64,000 nt of DNA. It comes from Metarhizium brunneum. Its lineage: Eukaryota > Ascomycota > Sordariomycetes > Hypocreales > Clavicipitaceae. The stretch covers positions 3,720,001 to 3,784,000 of the forward strand of contig NC_089425.1 of the NCBI RefSeq assembly GCF_013426205.1. The letters run 5' to 3'. The notes beneath the pieces are model-generated. The model was not told the origin of the DNA and ran no database searches. It saw only the letters and a program-made list of their open reading frames with translations. The position numbers were made by a program, and so were the translations under genes. This document shows positions 8,833 to 21,442 of this stretch, piece by piece; the stretch's first letter is position 1; every line of letters begins with the position of its first letter.

Positions 8833-11800
8833 TTAATGCTTGTATTTCTAATTCATCAAGTTAGCACTCTAGCATGGTCAAACAGTAGAGCGAGCGAGCA
8901 AACTTACCTCGCTAATCCGCCGCTTGTTATCCTGGTCCAAGGCATTGGTCGCTCCCATAAGTGTCTGTCCTATGGCCTTGGTCACACCAACTGCGGGCCG
9001 GAATATGATGGTTGGCGCTCTCTTCCACATGACCTTGGCAGCACCACTCGCTGATTGTGTTGCCATGACCTCGCCAGGCACTGCGATGATGGCATCTCGT
9101 GCCAGGTTGACGTCTCTTGTGAGCGACCTAAATCCACCGCGAATACCCTGCAAGACGCCCGCGGGTTGGTCCGCATACAATGATATGTGTTTCTTGTCTT
9201 CCGGGTCCACGTCGTCATCCTCCCAACTGCCTTCTGCCTGACCACGCTGGGTAAGCATGTCTTCTGCTCCCTGGAGAGCATACTGCGTTCCAACAGCAAG
9301 TTTGGCGCCGAGTTTGACAAGTTCTGTGCCAGTCGTCTTGGCAAATGCCACTGCTCCTTTTGAAATACTTCGTATGACCCTACCATCCTTTCGGTATTCC
9401 CGCAAAGGAATCTCAACCAAGTCTTTGAACCCGCTGCCAATATTTACGAGAGATCGAACAGGCGCAAGCCCAGCTACAACTCCAGGTAGTTGATTGTTTC
9501 GGACATCCGGCATCCAAATGTCATTTAATGTTTTGCCAAGGCGATCAAAGCCTGCAACGCCGTAAATGATGGTGTGACGGAGAACCATTCGGGACTCTTC
9601 CAGCACGATGAAGTTCATAAATTCGGTGGTGTGACCAGATCGCAGGCCGCCATAATCAACCCTCTTCGGCTTGAAGTCGAGCTTGACTGGAATGTCCATC
9701 ACCTCCGCGCGCTGAAGGAAGGGGACATCGCTTGGCGATGCATGAACAGGTACTTTATCGTCCTTGAACTCAAAGAACCGAGTAATGAAGTCCAGGGCAT
9801 CTTGATCCACATGCAGTCGTAGTGGCAAGACTGTTGCACGGAGGACGATTTCCGAGGCAGCCAGTTCTGCAATCGGCTTGACATTCAGCAGCTCGATGTG
9901 GATCATGCTGGTGCCCATTTCACGTTCTCCGTGATCTTGGTCGTATGTCGCGAACTTCTTCCATGTCGATGTAGGGACGTGATCGAAAATATCGAAATTT
10001 TGAACCCGGGCGTCGATACTGCTGACCGTCTCTACACCGCCAGCCGGGAACATGACCATGTCAACATTCACGCCCTGTAGCTCAAACGTGATTTTGTGGT
10101 GCTTGCTGCGATGTAGTCGCAAGCGTTTGGACTTGGGATGGCTGCGTCGTGCGGTTCGTGTCGTATTCATTGTCATGGCGGTTGTCGCTACAGACTCCGT
10201 TTCTGTCGCGTTATCATTCAGACCTTCATTGATGGCCCGCGTTAGGTCCCGAGGATCGCGGTTGGAGGGTATTTCAATGTAAATAGAGTTGAAGAGAAAA
10301 TCTCCGATGGTTTCCTCATCATCAGTCTCCTCCTCGTAAACCTGCACACCGGATCGCCGAGACTGGCGCTCGGTAGCTTTCAGTTCCACATCCTCAACTG
10401 CCTTTGCAATGACATCGCGAGTGCCAGCCCAATCATACCCATCGAACAAGTTCCAGATAACATGCACGTCGCGTACCGAAACCTTGACAGGACTAGCATG
10501 TATGAGATTGGCAGGTGCTCTGTCGTAAGAATTGTTGTTTGAGTTCCATACCATCGCTGCATGTTCTTCAGGCGTGTTGTCGTCATAGAAGTTGTCATGT
10601 ATCACCAGGTCGTCATTGCTCTGGGATAATTCACTGTGAGACTGGCTGAATCCCGTTAACAAGACGCCTTCATGCGTATCTTCCATCAAAGCGTCCTGTG
10701 ATGATTCCATGCTCTTTGTTGCGTCAAATAATTCTTCACCTGCTGATTGAGACCCATAAAACCTAGAGTCTACTGGGAGTAGTCTGCCACTCCCAAATTC
10801 ATCTTCAGAGCCGCTTCCCACCATCTCTTGTGCTCCTGCAAAATCTTGGTCAAAGTCGTATTCACCTTCCGGCCGTCCAAATGCCTCAGCAGAGATGGAG
10901 GCTAGAAGATCTTGGACTGGGAGGACCTTTGTTCTGTATTTGTTCTCTTTCGAGGGCGGAGTCGGAGGCTTCAAGGCGTTGGCCAAGGTAATGAGCGTTT
11001 GTGTGGAGTCGGCACAGGTTTCCAGCACCAAGAGATCGTCTCGTACCTCGACTTCGATTTTTGTCTCGCTCTCCGGATCGGGGATGACGACAGCAACGAC
11101 GCTTGCTGATGATATATAGCAGATATCTACAAACCCAAGAGCGCAGAGTTCTTCTACCTGCGGAGAGACGGGAGACGACGATCGAACTCTTGGGCTTTCA
11201 GCCTGCCCTCCCATGCTCTGAATCTGTTTGACGTCATCCGTTAAGAGAATGGAGGCCTTGTTAACGCCAACTGAAACTTTCGTCCTGCCGGTATTAGGCA
11301 ATACAGCCTCCACGTGCGCATCAGTGAGTGCCACAATCATCTTCGATGGCAAACGGTAAGGGTTCAGTCCAATGACGCAATCTCGCAAAGCCAGGTCGAG
11401 AATCGTGGGTTTGTTGGGAGCTGCGGGCTTCTCAGCGTTAGGTGTAGCTGGCCGGCCTGAAAGAGCTGTATGAGCTTGATCCCCCAAGTTTGCAACCGAT
11501 GCTGCAAGACTAGCTTCAAAATCTTGCGGGGTAGCATCGCTTCCAAGATCGAGAAAGTCCATGATAGTGGCGACCCTGTATTCAAATCTCAGATCCTGGA
11601 GTTTGAGTTTTATAATGGGCTCAATCTCATCTCCAATAATTCGGACCATAAGAACCGGGCCGTTCGTTGTTGAATCCGGTGCGCCTTCTAAAAGACTAGA
11701 GCCAATGAGTTCCTCATTCCTATTTCGCCGAACGTTGATGCCGTGAACAGCAACAGCAATCAGAGATGGAACGGTAATTTGGCCAACCTCGAGGCCTCGA

Positions 11801-14800
11801 ATGTCGCAACTAATATGGCCAATATTTGGGACAAGTTCGCAATTGAGGGAGAGCTTCTGTACCCGGGTCAGTGTGAGCAGGCCAGGCCGGTCATCCTCTG
11901 GCAGATATTTGGCGACTGCTGCCAATTTGGCAATCTCCTCGCCAAGGGCTGGGAGGGCAGAAAGCTGGCCAATGTTCTTGACAGACACGTTAACGGTGTC
12001 CAAAGTGGCTCTCAACACAGAGCCTTTCCTCCTCTGTCGCAGGAGGGTGTCGACCATAACTTCATCATTCTCGTGGTCAAACTTGACTTTGGAGGGAATG
12101 ATGAGCTCAAGCAGCTTTTCAAGGTCCGTGTCCTTTGGCGCCATAAGAAACTCTAGCCGCATGCCTCCGATTTCTGCACTAATGGCCGGGTCTGACAACG
12201 AATGCTTTAGATATGGCCCCGAAATGCGTAGTCTACTACAACCAATGCCAATACCTTCGTCCCTGCTGACGACCTTTAAAGCGCTGGTCTCGGCAGCTAC
12301 GCTGCAATCTTTGCCGACAAGTTCTATCAATGCTCCCCCGACTCTCAAATTGATCTTGTTCTGCGCTGAGGCTGACTTGTCTTTTGGATCAATTGGCGTG
12401 TCAAATCGAACGCCGCGGGGTTTTGGTGACAGGGTCTGTATAGACTTTGTTGTTGGTGATGGACTGGAAGTCATGGACGCGCTCATATTAAGAAAGCTGC
12501 TGAGTCCACCAAACCAGTCAAACGTCTCGTCAAGTCGCTGTAAATCGATCTGAATGACCAGCGGAAGTGTTTCCACATTTGTTCGAACGGTGTCTCCAGA
12601 TTGCAGGATTTCAATGCCTATATCGTAACCGGTGGAAAGGAACGAGTCTCTAATAGATGTACTCATCTGTCTTGCGCCATCAAACGAAAGTATGTCGCCC
12701 CTTGCGTACCCGAATCGGAATTTTTCAAGCTCAATCTTCGTAAGCGTGTCGCCTTGCTTAGGCAAGGAGGGCCGGCTCGCCATCATGGAGACTTTTGTAT
12801 CGGCCGACACAGAAGCACATGAGAGCTTTAGATTGTTGAGAGTCATGTTGAGGAGAACTTCTTCGTCGACATTGATTAAGGGGAAGTCCACATGCGGGTG
12901 CGAAGGATTAATCAAGCCACTTAGCCTATTAAGAAAGTTGACTGTGATTTCCTCGGCAGAAATTTGCATGCGAGGCATGGCTGCTGCTTTCGAGTCTTGC
13001 CGTGTTGATACTGATGTTTGCCGAGAGGGCTGCTTGTCACTCTTCACGGCTTCAATAAGCTTTTCCATTACCACAGCTAGCAAGAAGGCAATGGACGCAT
13101 CAAAGTTGATGATGATCGGGGACAAGGTTATTTCTAGAGCCCCGGTTTTTCCAGGGTCTGGTGCTTGTTTATTAGCAGGCTGGCACTTCCCAGGCGATGA
13201 GGAGCTATGAATCGAAAATGCTCCAGGAGCCTGAGGATATATAGATGATTGCCCCAATGATTGTGACAGTCGGTTGAGCGATTCGGGGGAGTCGACATGA
13301 ACATGAATATGTTGATGCTGTGTGGGAAGGTAGATTGAAATATTATGAAGCCGCATTATCTCCTTGACTAGCTTTGGTGGGCCTCGGGGGGTAGCATTGC
13401 CATCGTCCGCACATCGATCAGACGCAGGGCCAAGCGGCGGTTGTCGCACAGAGCGTGATGGTGATGCCCGACCGGATGCGGATGGCGACAGGGTGCTGTT
13501 GTCATCAGATGTAGTTTTCTTCCCGGTGGCAACGGGTCCCGGTTCTCCAGCCTCGTCCGCGGATTGTACAAGAGGGTCAGGCAGCGTATCCATACTATCA
13601 TCCCAGGCGCCTGGCATAGCTGGTGTCCTTGGCCGGGTATCTTCGGTTTGCAGTTCAATGGGCGTCCCAGCAGGTTGATCCACGTCGTCGATGGGTGTTA
13701 CATCTGCCACATCTGTTGTCTCCCGTGTCTCTAAGTCGTGGGAATTTCTAACATTCTGCTGTGCTTCGATGGTCTGCGAATGTTGTAGCCCTTCAGACAC
13801 TGTCATCTCCTGGGCCTGCGTTGTATCCTCGGGCATATCCCCGGGCACCTCGGAAGCTTGCTCATCCACCAAGAGTATATTTCGTGGACCAGCAGTCTGC
13901 GAAAACGCACTCATATACATGCTCTCTGCTTCTTCATGAGTGTATACCTGCGATTGCGCCAAGTCGGGCACAGATGCAGACACTGACAGCAGCGGGCTTC
14001 TTGACGAAGACGCTTCGCTGTACAGGTCCGAAGAGGCCAGATGAGACGAGCCAGTTTCATGATACTGTTCGGCATGAACCAAATTATCGTGTTCAGCGGA
14101 CACGCCTGGCCCTAGGAGATCACTAGCCGCCCGGGGTTGCATAGGTGACGTCATGCCCGATTCGATAATAGAATGAAAGAGATGCGATGATCTTGGAAAT
14201 TCGCAGGAGTCGAGATATTTCGACGCACGGGGGGTTAGTGGGCCTTGTTTGTCCAAGTCGTCTTCGAGTTCCTCATCCAGGGCATGCTCCGTATCCGATA
14301 AGTCATATGGTATCGCTAGTGCATCCTCGCTGTCACCAAGAGGGTAGTCTTGGCTATCTGAAGCTTCATCATCATCCGATAGGCGCTCCCGAAAACTTTC
14401 CTGGAGGGCTACCATAGGCGGTTCATGAAAACTGCCCTGTGACAGGAAAGTGGCTTGTCGAGAGGGTGGGTTTCTCGTCATGGCTGGTGAAGAAGCAAGG
14501 GATGGAGAGGCTGTCGATGGCGAACGAGTCAGCGAGGCAAAGGCACCGGCCTCGGATATCAAACAAGCGCGGATACTCGAAAGCGAAACATGGCGCTTGC
14601 CCTCCTGGTGGACAATTTGCGCAGTGCCGCCATCTCCCCCTTGACCATCGGTGGTGATGCCTTCAACATTGATCTGTCCCAAGGCAACCTGGAAGGAAAC
14701 TGGCTCAAGCTTGGATGAATTCAGCTCGGCAGGAACCTCCAGGTCCAACTGGAACACGACGTTGTTTATGGAGATTTGCGTTCGGTCCACAATGCCCTGT

Positions 14801-15444
14801 AAAAAGTCTGCCAGAAATCCAGGGAGCGATAGCGGCTGTCCTGTGCCGAAGAATGGTGACTCGTCTTCGCTTCCATCCTCGCTCATGGTGACGGATGCGC
14901 CCAGATCGTTCGTTTCTGCAGCCAGTGCATCTTCCAGTTGCTTCCTTTCAGAAAATGACTCTGTTTCCAGAAAAGATTGCGCCAAGTCGGCCGTATTTGG
15001 AACCACAGAAGCTTCCTGAGTTGGCGTATTCAATGTCCGAGCCGTCTTGGATACATCACCCAGAACTTTTAAGCGGACGTGGACACCATCGACCTGGACG
15101 ATAATGGGGCTCGTGTAGAAGTCCATCGGTATAGTTATGCGGAGGAGAAGCACCTTGGCTTTGTCGAGACCGAATGTAGGCGGCAGGCTTAGTAGCTTTT
15201 GAAGCTTCTAGAAGCGGGCATTAGCAGGAGCAAAACACAAGACGAAGGATCAACTGAGCAACCAACGCACCTTGAGTTTGATGCCAACATCTCGGAACTC
15301 AAACACGGTATTCCTTCCTATTGCCAAATCGAGATTATCCATATCGAGAGCGTCGGCATCTAGCAGGTCGAGGCGCGACAGGGCATAGCGCAGCAGGCGT
15401 TTAGGCATGCCGGAGCCTCGAAACGACTGGAACAAGGTGGCCAT
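8833..15444 (-). CDS. ATG2: Autophagy-related protein 2 (lipid transfer protein)
   Basis: Three exons read on the minus strand: 15444-15271, 15207-8908 and a tiny 8847-8833 exon, with introns of 63 and 60 bp, giving about 2162 residues, normal for fungal ATG2. The first exon encodes the conserved chorein-type N-terminus ([20 protein letters not shown], then [17 protein letters not shown]). The middle contains long Ser/acidic-rich variable stretches, as in orthologues. The last ~350 residues hold the ATG2 C-terminal domain ([31 protein letters not shown]). The last exon adds only KYKH and stop, completing the RRISEKYKH ending; reading through the donor instead gives a spurious VSLLARSTV end. 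ATG2 bridges ER and the growing phagophore and moves phospholipids, acting with Atg9 and Atg18. The gene is divergent from the amine oxidase at 17053. Confidence 0.95.
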
Positions 15445-17052
15445 GATGACTGGGTGACTGAAGGCAAAGGGCCACGAGGTGCGGTTGTGTACAGTTCGGG
15501 GGCGTGGTAGGCCGGCCGGCCGGCCGAGGACGTGACGCGAGTTTTGTAGGCGGTTCAGCGATGAGAGAAGCACGGAGTCGTCGCAAGATGACCAGGCTCT
15601 GTATCAAACGCAAACGCAAACGCGGGGAGGAGGCCATTCATGGTGCGGGACTGCTGGGCCAGAGGGGTCGGGGTCGCCAGACACGTCGATGAGATGGAAG
15701 GCAAAGTCAAGGTCGATGGTGTATCGCGTGCATTTTGGTCGGCTGAAGAATAAGGTTCTGTGTTGATAAAACGGTTGTTGGGGCAAAGACACGCGAGGGC
15801 TGGAACATGGAAGGGGCGAGACGAGTTGATGCCAGGCCAGACGCCTAGGCAGCTGCCGAGCCGGCATTGGTCGGTGGTGGTGGTGACATCAATGCACCAG
15901 GGACTTGACAAGTACGTACTGCCAGTGGACATGGGCCATTGGACCTGGACCAACTTGAGTCTTGACGCTTCACTGTTCAGGTGGCGTCCGATCTGGCCGG
16001 GCTCCAGCCAGCACTGTCCAGATGCCACCAGACGTCCACGTCGAGTTTGCTGGGGCGCTAGTGACTCGAATATGGCACCATTGACCAGACTTGTTGTAGC
16101 TCAGGTGCCAGCTCATATCGATGATATGGATGGCTTTTGAAGCTCCATGTTCGCCCATGCACCAGACTGTCTCTGGTTCAAGCCCACATGCCCATGTGTT
16201 CAGAGTGGGGCCGGCCATGGAGGCGTGATCACCAAGGCGCACGTCGTCAAATGCCAAAGCATCAATCTCGTCTTCACTTCACCACCTGACCAGCCCACTT
16301 TGCCCTTATGCATCAGCTGTTGGTCTTGACTACGCTCAGTGCTGGTGTCTGGTCCGGTTCAATGTTCATATACTAGACCTGGGTATGCAGATGCAGATGC
16401 CAACCCCGCCTACTAAGTGCATTCGTTCAATGTTCACTTCTCATTGCTACCTAGGCATGCACTCCGCATCCCGTCGTGCCCCCATCATCCCTTCTCTCAT
16501 GGTTCAAACATCTGCAACCAACCCGTGCGTCTTACTGCTGCCTGCACCACGTTCAAGCCGCGCACATCGGGCTCTGGCATCAAACCTCGGCCTTTATCTC
16601 CCTGTGCCCGTTCGGCCTCAATGCATGTGTGGTAAGCCCGTCTCCGCCTGGCCAACGAATGTCATTCCCGTCACCCCCCCACGACATCATGTGGCTGCGC
16701 ACTGAATGAGCCACAATGGGAATCAAGATAGGGGTCGGCCACTTTCGCATCTCGACGGCCGACAGGAGTACAACTTGGTCCTATTTCCACGCCTTCAACT
16801 ATCTCCCCTCTTTATTTTATTTTATTTATTTTTTTCATCCATTTCCCTGAGAGCCACTCGAGTTACCTCTCCTCCCATCCCAAGCGTGCAAGCGTGACCA
16901 CAAAATCCCTCCAGTCCATTCTGAATATGGATGCTTACTCGATATGCCGTACTAGCCCAGCCCTACGACATCCGTCGAGAATTTATGAAGATCTGAGAGC
17001 AGCTTTATTTGGCACCTTGGTCGCCCAAAGTAGTTGTGTGGCATTCAATGAC
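15445..17052. other. Divergent intergenic region
   Basis: About 1.6 kb between two genes read outward (ATG2 to the left, amine oxidase to the right), so it probably holds both promoters and leaders. A pyrimidine/TTTTA-rich tract lies at about 16808-16840. No coding region is supported. Confidence 0.5.
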
Positions 17053-18836
17053 ATGAACGATATGAGTCTTTCCGAGCCCCGCGCCTCCAAGGTATTATCG
17101 TGCCAAAACCAGTCTGCGCATCCAACTCATTTACCCCCCTCTTGTTTGGCTTTGGCATTTGCAGTAATTTACACACAGCCTGGAACTCCATCATGGCTGT
17201 GACATGAAGCAGTACTCGATGTCATCCATATGCTCAGTAGCTTACGCAGATTCTCTTCCTAGCGGCGCCAGTCATCCTCATCCAAACCCAGCATCGCAAT
17301 CATTGGCGCCGGTCTGGCTGGCCTCCGCTGTGCCGATGTACTCGTACAAAATGGCATCAGGGTCACCGTAATCGAAGCAAGAGATCGCATAGGTGGCCGG
17401 GTGCATCAGGAAAGGCTCCCCGGCGGCCGGGCTGTTGTTGACCTTGGCCCCAACTGGATCCATGGAACCGACGACAACCCCATTTTCGACATTGCCAAAC
17501 ACACAAATACCGCCGCGGGAAGCTTGGACTCGAATGTGTGGGTGCATGATCATCTTGGCGACTTGATGTCACAGGAAGACGGCCAAAGATGCAGCGCCAT
17601 GGTGTGGGACCTCGTTCAACAAGCATTTGAGCATTCCAACGCGCACGGCGCAGAGACTCACGCCGACAAGAGCTTGCTAGACTTTGTCCGTGAGAGGATA
17701 ACAGCCATGATCCCCGAGAGCGACGGAGAATTCGCAAAGAAACGGGAAACCGTCCTTCGCCTGGCTGAGATGTGGGGGACCTTTGTTGGCAGTCCGGTTT
17801 CTCAACAAAGCCTCAAGTACTTTTGGTTGGAGGAGTGCTTGGAAGGAGGTATTCCCACGTGTGACTACTCCCACCAAACCTCTACTAGACACTGACTGTG
17901 CACCAGAGAACTTGTTTTGCGCCGGCACGTACAAGAAAATCTTGGACCACATCGCGGCTCCCGCCATGGCCGGGGCGGATATCATGTTGAACGCCAAGGT
18001 GACGGAAATAACGCACCCGCCCCAGAGCGGCAACAAGGTCAAGGTGCAACTAGACGGCGGTCGTCATCTCCTCTTTGACGAAGTTGTCGTCACCGCACCG
18101 TTAGGTTGGCTGAAAAGACACCCAGAAGCATTCAACCCCCGCCTCCCGGCGCGGCTAACAAAGGCCATCAACTCAATTGGGTATGGGTGTCTCGAAAAGG
18201 TATGCAAGGAGGAAAAGAGACCCATTCAACCATCTGGCAGTCATCGCTGACCACGGCCAGGTATACGTCACCTTCCCTACAGCGTTCTGGCTCGTGGGCA
18301 CCAAAATGAGCGGCTTCATAGAATGGATCACGCCGACCTACGCCCCTTCCAACCCGCGCCGCTGGCACCAAGATGCCTTTGAGCTCGGCAGCCTTTCCGC
18401 GCCGGACAACCACCCAACGCTGCTATTCTACACGTTTGGCGAGCAGTCGAAACACATGACGTCGACGCTGGCTCAACTGACGACCGAGGCCGAACGGACG
18501 GCCTTCCTGACGGATTTTTTCCAGCCGTATTACTCCCTGTTGCCAAACTACTCGGCCGAGTCGTCGGATTGTCATCCCCTCGGGTTCCTTGCGACGGAGT
18601 GGTTAAATGACGAACTCGCAGGGAACGGAAGCTACAGCAATTTCCAGGTCGGCCTGGAGAATGGCGACAAGGACATTGAAATCATGAGGGAAGGGCTGCC
18701 CGATCAAGGGATTTGGTTCGCGGGCGAGCACACAGCGCCGTTTGTGGCAGTGGGAACAGCAACAGGGGCGTATTGGAGCGGTGAAATGGTCGGCAAGAGG
18801 ATCATCGAGGCGTATGCTAGAGTAGAGCAAAGTTAG
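17053..18836 (+). CDS. FAD-dependent amine oxidase (polyamine oxidase-like)
   Basis: Four exons fit: 17053-17091, 17263-17848, 17907-18199 and 18261-18836, giving 497 residues with frame preserved at each junction. The FAD-binding dinucleotide motif IAIIGAGLAGLRCA is at residues 24-37, followed by the EARDRIGGR signature and GPNWIHG. The C-terminal flavin/substrate half ends in GIWFAGEHTAPFVAVGTATGAYWSG, with the usual amine-oxidase GEHT motif. VVVTAPLGWLK is also typical. The family oxidises polyamines or related secondary amines to aldehyde, amine and hydrogen peroxide. No signal peptide or C-terminal peroxisomal SKL is present. The first exon (MNDMSLSEPRASK) is the least certain; its donor GTATTA is weak, and a second Met lies at residue 4. 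It converges with the dynactin gene at 19019, 182 bp away. Confidence 0.85.
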
Positions 18837-19018
18837 AAACACGACGCCATGAAATCCTATTCTTGTCGAAGAGCATCAAAGCCTCGTCTGTATTCGTATT
18901 TTTAAACGCGCGCTCTCGGGGTATCAATAATCGGCACAACCAACAACACAAGCAACAATCCCATGCGTCCACTTGCATGCAGCTTCCCTCCGGACCGGCG
19001 GCACTCGTGCGCGGCCGC

Positions 19019-19662
19019 CTACGCAGCCGGCTGCGGATTGTTCCCAACAGTCTTGTACATGTCGCGCAGCTCAAAGTCGTCCAAGGCGCCCTCGGGCAGC
19101 TCGCCGACGACCCTGGCCGGGCGGCCGGCGACGACGGAGAAGCTAGGGATGACCATGGAGGAGGGCACGACGCTGCCGTCGAGGATCTTGACGTAGTCCT
19201 TGACAATGGCGAACTCGTTGACGGCGCAGTCGCGGCCGATGGACACGTGGTTGCCGACGGTGGCGGCCTGGACGACGGTGTTTTGGCCGACAAAGACGTG
19301 GTCGCCCAGCCGGAGGGGCATGTAGGTGTAGACGCCCTTGTACAGGCGGCCGGGGGGCCGGAGGAGCACGCCGCGCGAGAGGAAGCAGTAGCGGCCGATG
19401 GCGACGGCGGTGGAGCTCGTGGGCGCCGAGGACGACGAGGGCGCGGTGCGCACCAGGTCGCCGCGGATCATGACCTCGGGCTGGATGACTGTCTTGCCGC
19501 CGAGCATGATGTTTTGCGTGCCCACGAGGATGGCCTTGCGGGCGACCTTGTTGCCCGTGTCCTGTGCGGAGGCGGGGGGGTTAGTTGGGCATCGCGGGAG
19601 GGAGAAGGGGGAGGGCGAGTTACGGTTTCGATGTAGTCGCCTTTTGCTGGACGGCGCGACAT
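19019..19662 (-). CDS. Dynactin subunit p25 (dynactin 5)
   Basis: Two exons, 19662-19624 and 19561-19019, with a 62-bp intron, encode 193 residues. The N-terminus (KGDYIET joined to DTGNKVARKAILVGTQNI) and the repeated hexapeptide pattern (GKTVIQPEVMIRGDL, LGDHVFVGQNTVVQAA, VGNHVSIGRDC) give a left-handed beta-helix as in p25 and gamma-carbonic anhydrases, ending with the conserved GELPE segment. p25 is part of the pointed-end complex of dynactin and links dynein to early endosomes in fungi. A fungal Ser/Thr/Ala insert (TAPSSSSAPTSST) interrupts the helix after RGDL. The coding region is much more GC-rich than the flanks. Confidence 0.93.
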
Positions 19663-20756
19663 GGTGGGCTGTCGACGGGCGAGACGGCGTTGATGATGGA
19701 GATTGTGTGCGGCTTGGTGTTGAAGGGGACGGTGACAGTCGAGTGGGTCGTGAGTGCGAGGTCAATATTGCACACTGTGCGACACGCCTTTTTCTCTATG
19801 GAACTGATCTGGAGTGACTTGCGTGCAACTCGGCTACTTGCACGCGGCGCAAAACGAGCAGAAAAAGGCAACCAGTTGGCCAACACAGTGGTATCCTCGA
19901 CTGACGGATGCCCATATTCCTTGTCCCTGGTCAACTGACACGTCCTCTGCAAAGCGCGGTTCGTCGGGCACATGAACTCGTCACCCCAGTTGGCGATGCC
20001 AAAACCCAACTGCCACACACCAGCAGGCATGCCATGCCGAGAGCAGAAACCTGGCAACCAATACTGGCGCGACCACAAGATGCCATATCGCCGCAGTAAA
20101 GACGGGAGGGTCCGGAAAGAAAGTTTGCCTTGTGAAGAAGAAGAAAATGTGGTTTAGTTAGCCTCGGGCGACAAAATGAGGCGGCGGCGGCTCATGATGC
20201 CAATAGCACTAAATTACTTGGCATATAGTTTCTAGTATTCTTATTAGGCTAGTCCTTATGTTGGTACGATTACAAGTCTTTTGTAGCTAGAAATCTCACA
20301 CACTGGTTGTAGTGATTCGTGCAAATGGCGCGCGGCTTACACCCCATCATATCATGGGCACGCCGAGAGAGTAGATTATAAATTGACGAAATTTTGCAAG
20401 TCAAGAGTGGCTGGTATTAATGCCCTCCTGATCAGACTTACTTAGACTAAGCAAGGAAATAGTGGCGGAAGACGGAAAAACATTGAACTTCAAATGCAGA
20501 TTAGACAGTTATCGCACGTCTCCAGATGTACTCTACCTTTGGGTTGGAACTAACCTATAGCCTGTGACAGAACATGTTTGCCAACCCAGACATTTACACT
20601 AATATCCTGTAATATATCATGGCAAAGAGCGCAATAGCCTGGAACCTGATCGGCTCATATACCTTTTGCCTCGCACTCAGACGTCGGGCAGCGGCTGTAT
20701 ACAACAGGACGCACCAAATCGGACGCAGCGCCGAGAGAAATAGATTCCTCACCAAA
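19663..20756. other. Intergenic, no gene recognised
   Basis: Holds the promoter side of dynactin p25 and the 3' flank of the gene at 20757. The part from about 20160 to 20700 is AT-rich with no coding signal. Confidence 0.5.
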
Positions 20757-21442
20757 TCACTGTTCGACACTGCGAAGATAGGCCGCAGTCTCTAAATTGA
20801 AAATTCCATCCTTGACAAGTTGATCTGCCGACTCAACGATCCAGGTCTGGCAGTTTCGTTGTTTAACCGTACTTCTCGAGTAAGGCTGGAGAATCATGCA
20901 TCAGCTCTTGCGCATTCACATTGCAAATCAAGACCCATCGTACTGACCGTGGTGCTGACTGAGTTTAGTGTCTTCCCAGGCGCATCAACCTTGCTTGCCG
21001 AGGCCTCAAACATACAGACCGGCACGGTATCGAGCTTGTGAATGCCGTTATTGAGCATTGCTTTCTCATCAAAGTACCGGCTATCAACCCACTGCAACGG
21101 AATTCTTGAAGAAGGGATATTTCCAGTATCTCTTAGGTCATGGCTTCGCTTGAATTCGAGTGAAAATCCATTTCTTACATCTCCAGTGGCGTGCAACTGG
21201 ACCCCGATGTCGGGATCACTCTGTGAGCGGACCCAGTATGCCCAGTGGTTTTTAAAAGGTGCTCCGTTGTAGGTTATCAATTCCACTAGAAATGAACCTC
21301 TGGGACCAATCGGTGCCACAGTTGGCCGCTTGATTGAAGGAACACTGGGAGTCGGTGTGCTTCCCAATCGGCCGGGAAGAGGAGGCGGCGGCGGTGGAGG
21401 AGGCGCACTGCCGGCTTCAGCTTTTGACCGACACCCAGTCAT
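20757..21442 (-). CDS. Conserved fungal protein with HW...H...NC pattern (possible LRAT/NlpC-P60-like fold)
   Basis: Two exons, 21442-20948 and 20885-20757, with a 62-bp intron, encode 207 residues. The N-terminus is a proline-rich tail (eight prolines in a row at residues 14-21). The conserved part reads FLVELITYNGAPFKNHWAYW, HATGDVRNGFSLEFKRSHD, RIPLQWVD, then, in exon 2, QRNCQTWIVESADQLVKDG. I recall this pattern from many uncharacterised ascomycete proteins. His66, His84 and Cys177 in an HW...H...NC order are spaced much as in LRAT/H-rev107-type permuted papain-fold enzymes, which suggests a thiol acyltransferase, phospholipase or peptidase. That is inference. If the intron is not spliced, the C-terminal half-motif is lost. 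No signal peptide; likely cytosolic. Confidence 0.75.

Noticed and set aside
11801..13210. Several plus-strand frames of 190-250 codons inside ATG2
   Set aside because: Ser-rich antisense shadows of the continuous, conserved ATG2 coding sequence.
18863..19636. 257-codon plus-strand open frame over dynactin p25
   Set aside because: Antisense shadow; composition is Gly/Ala/Asp-rich and it crosses the p25 intron.
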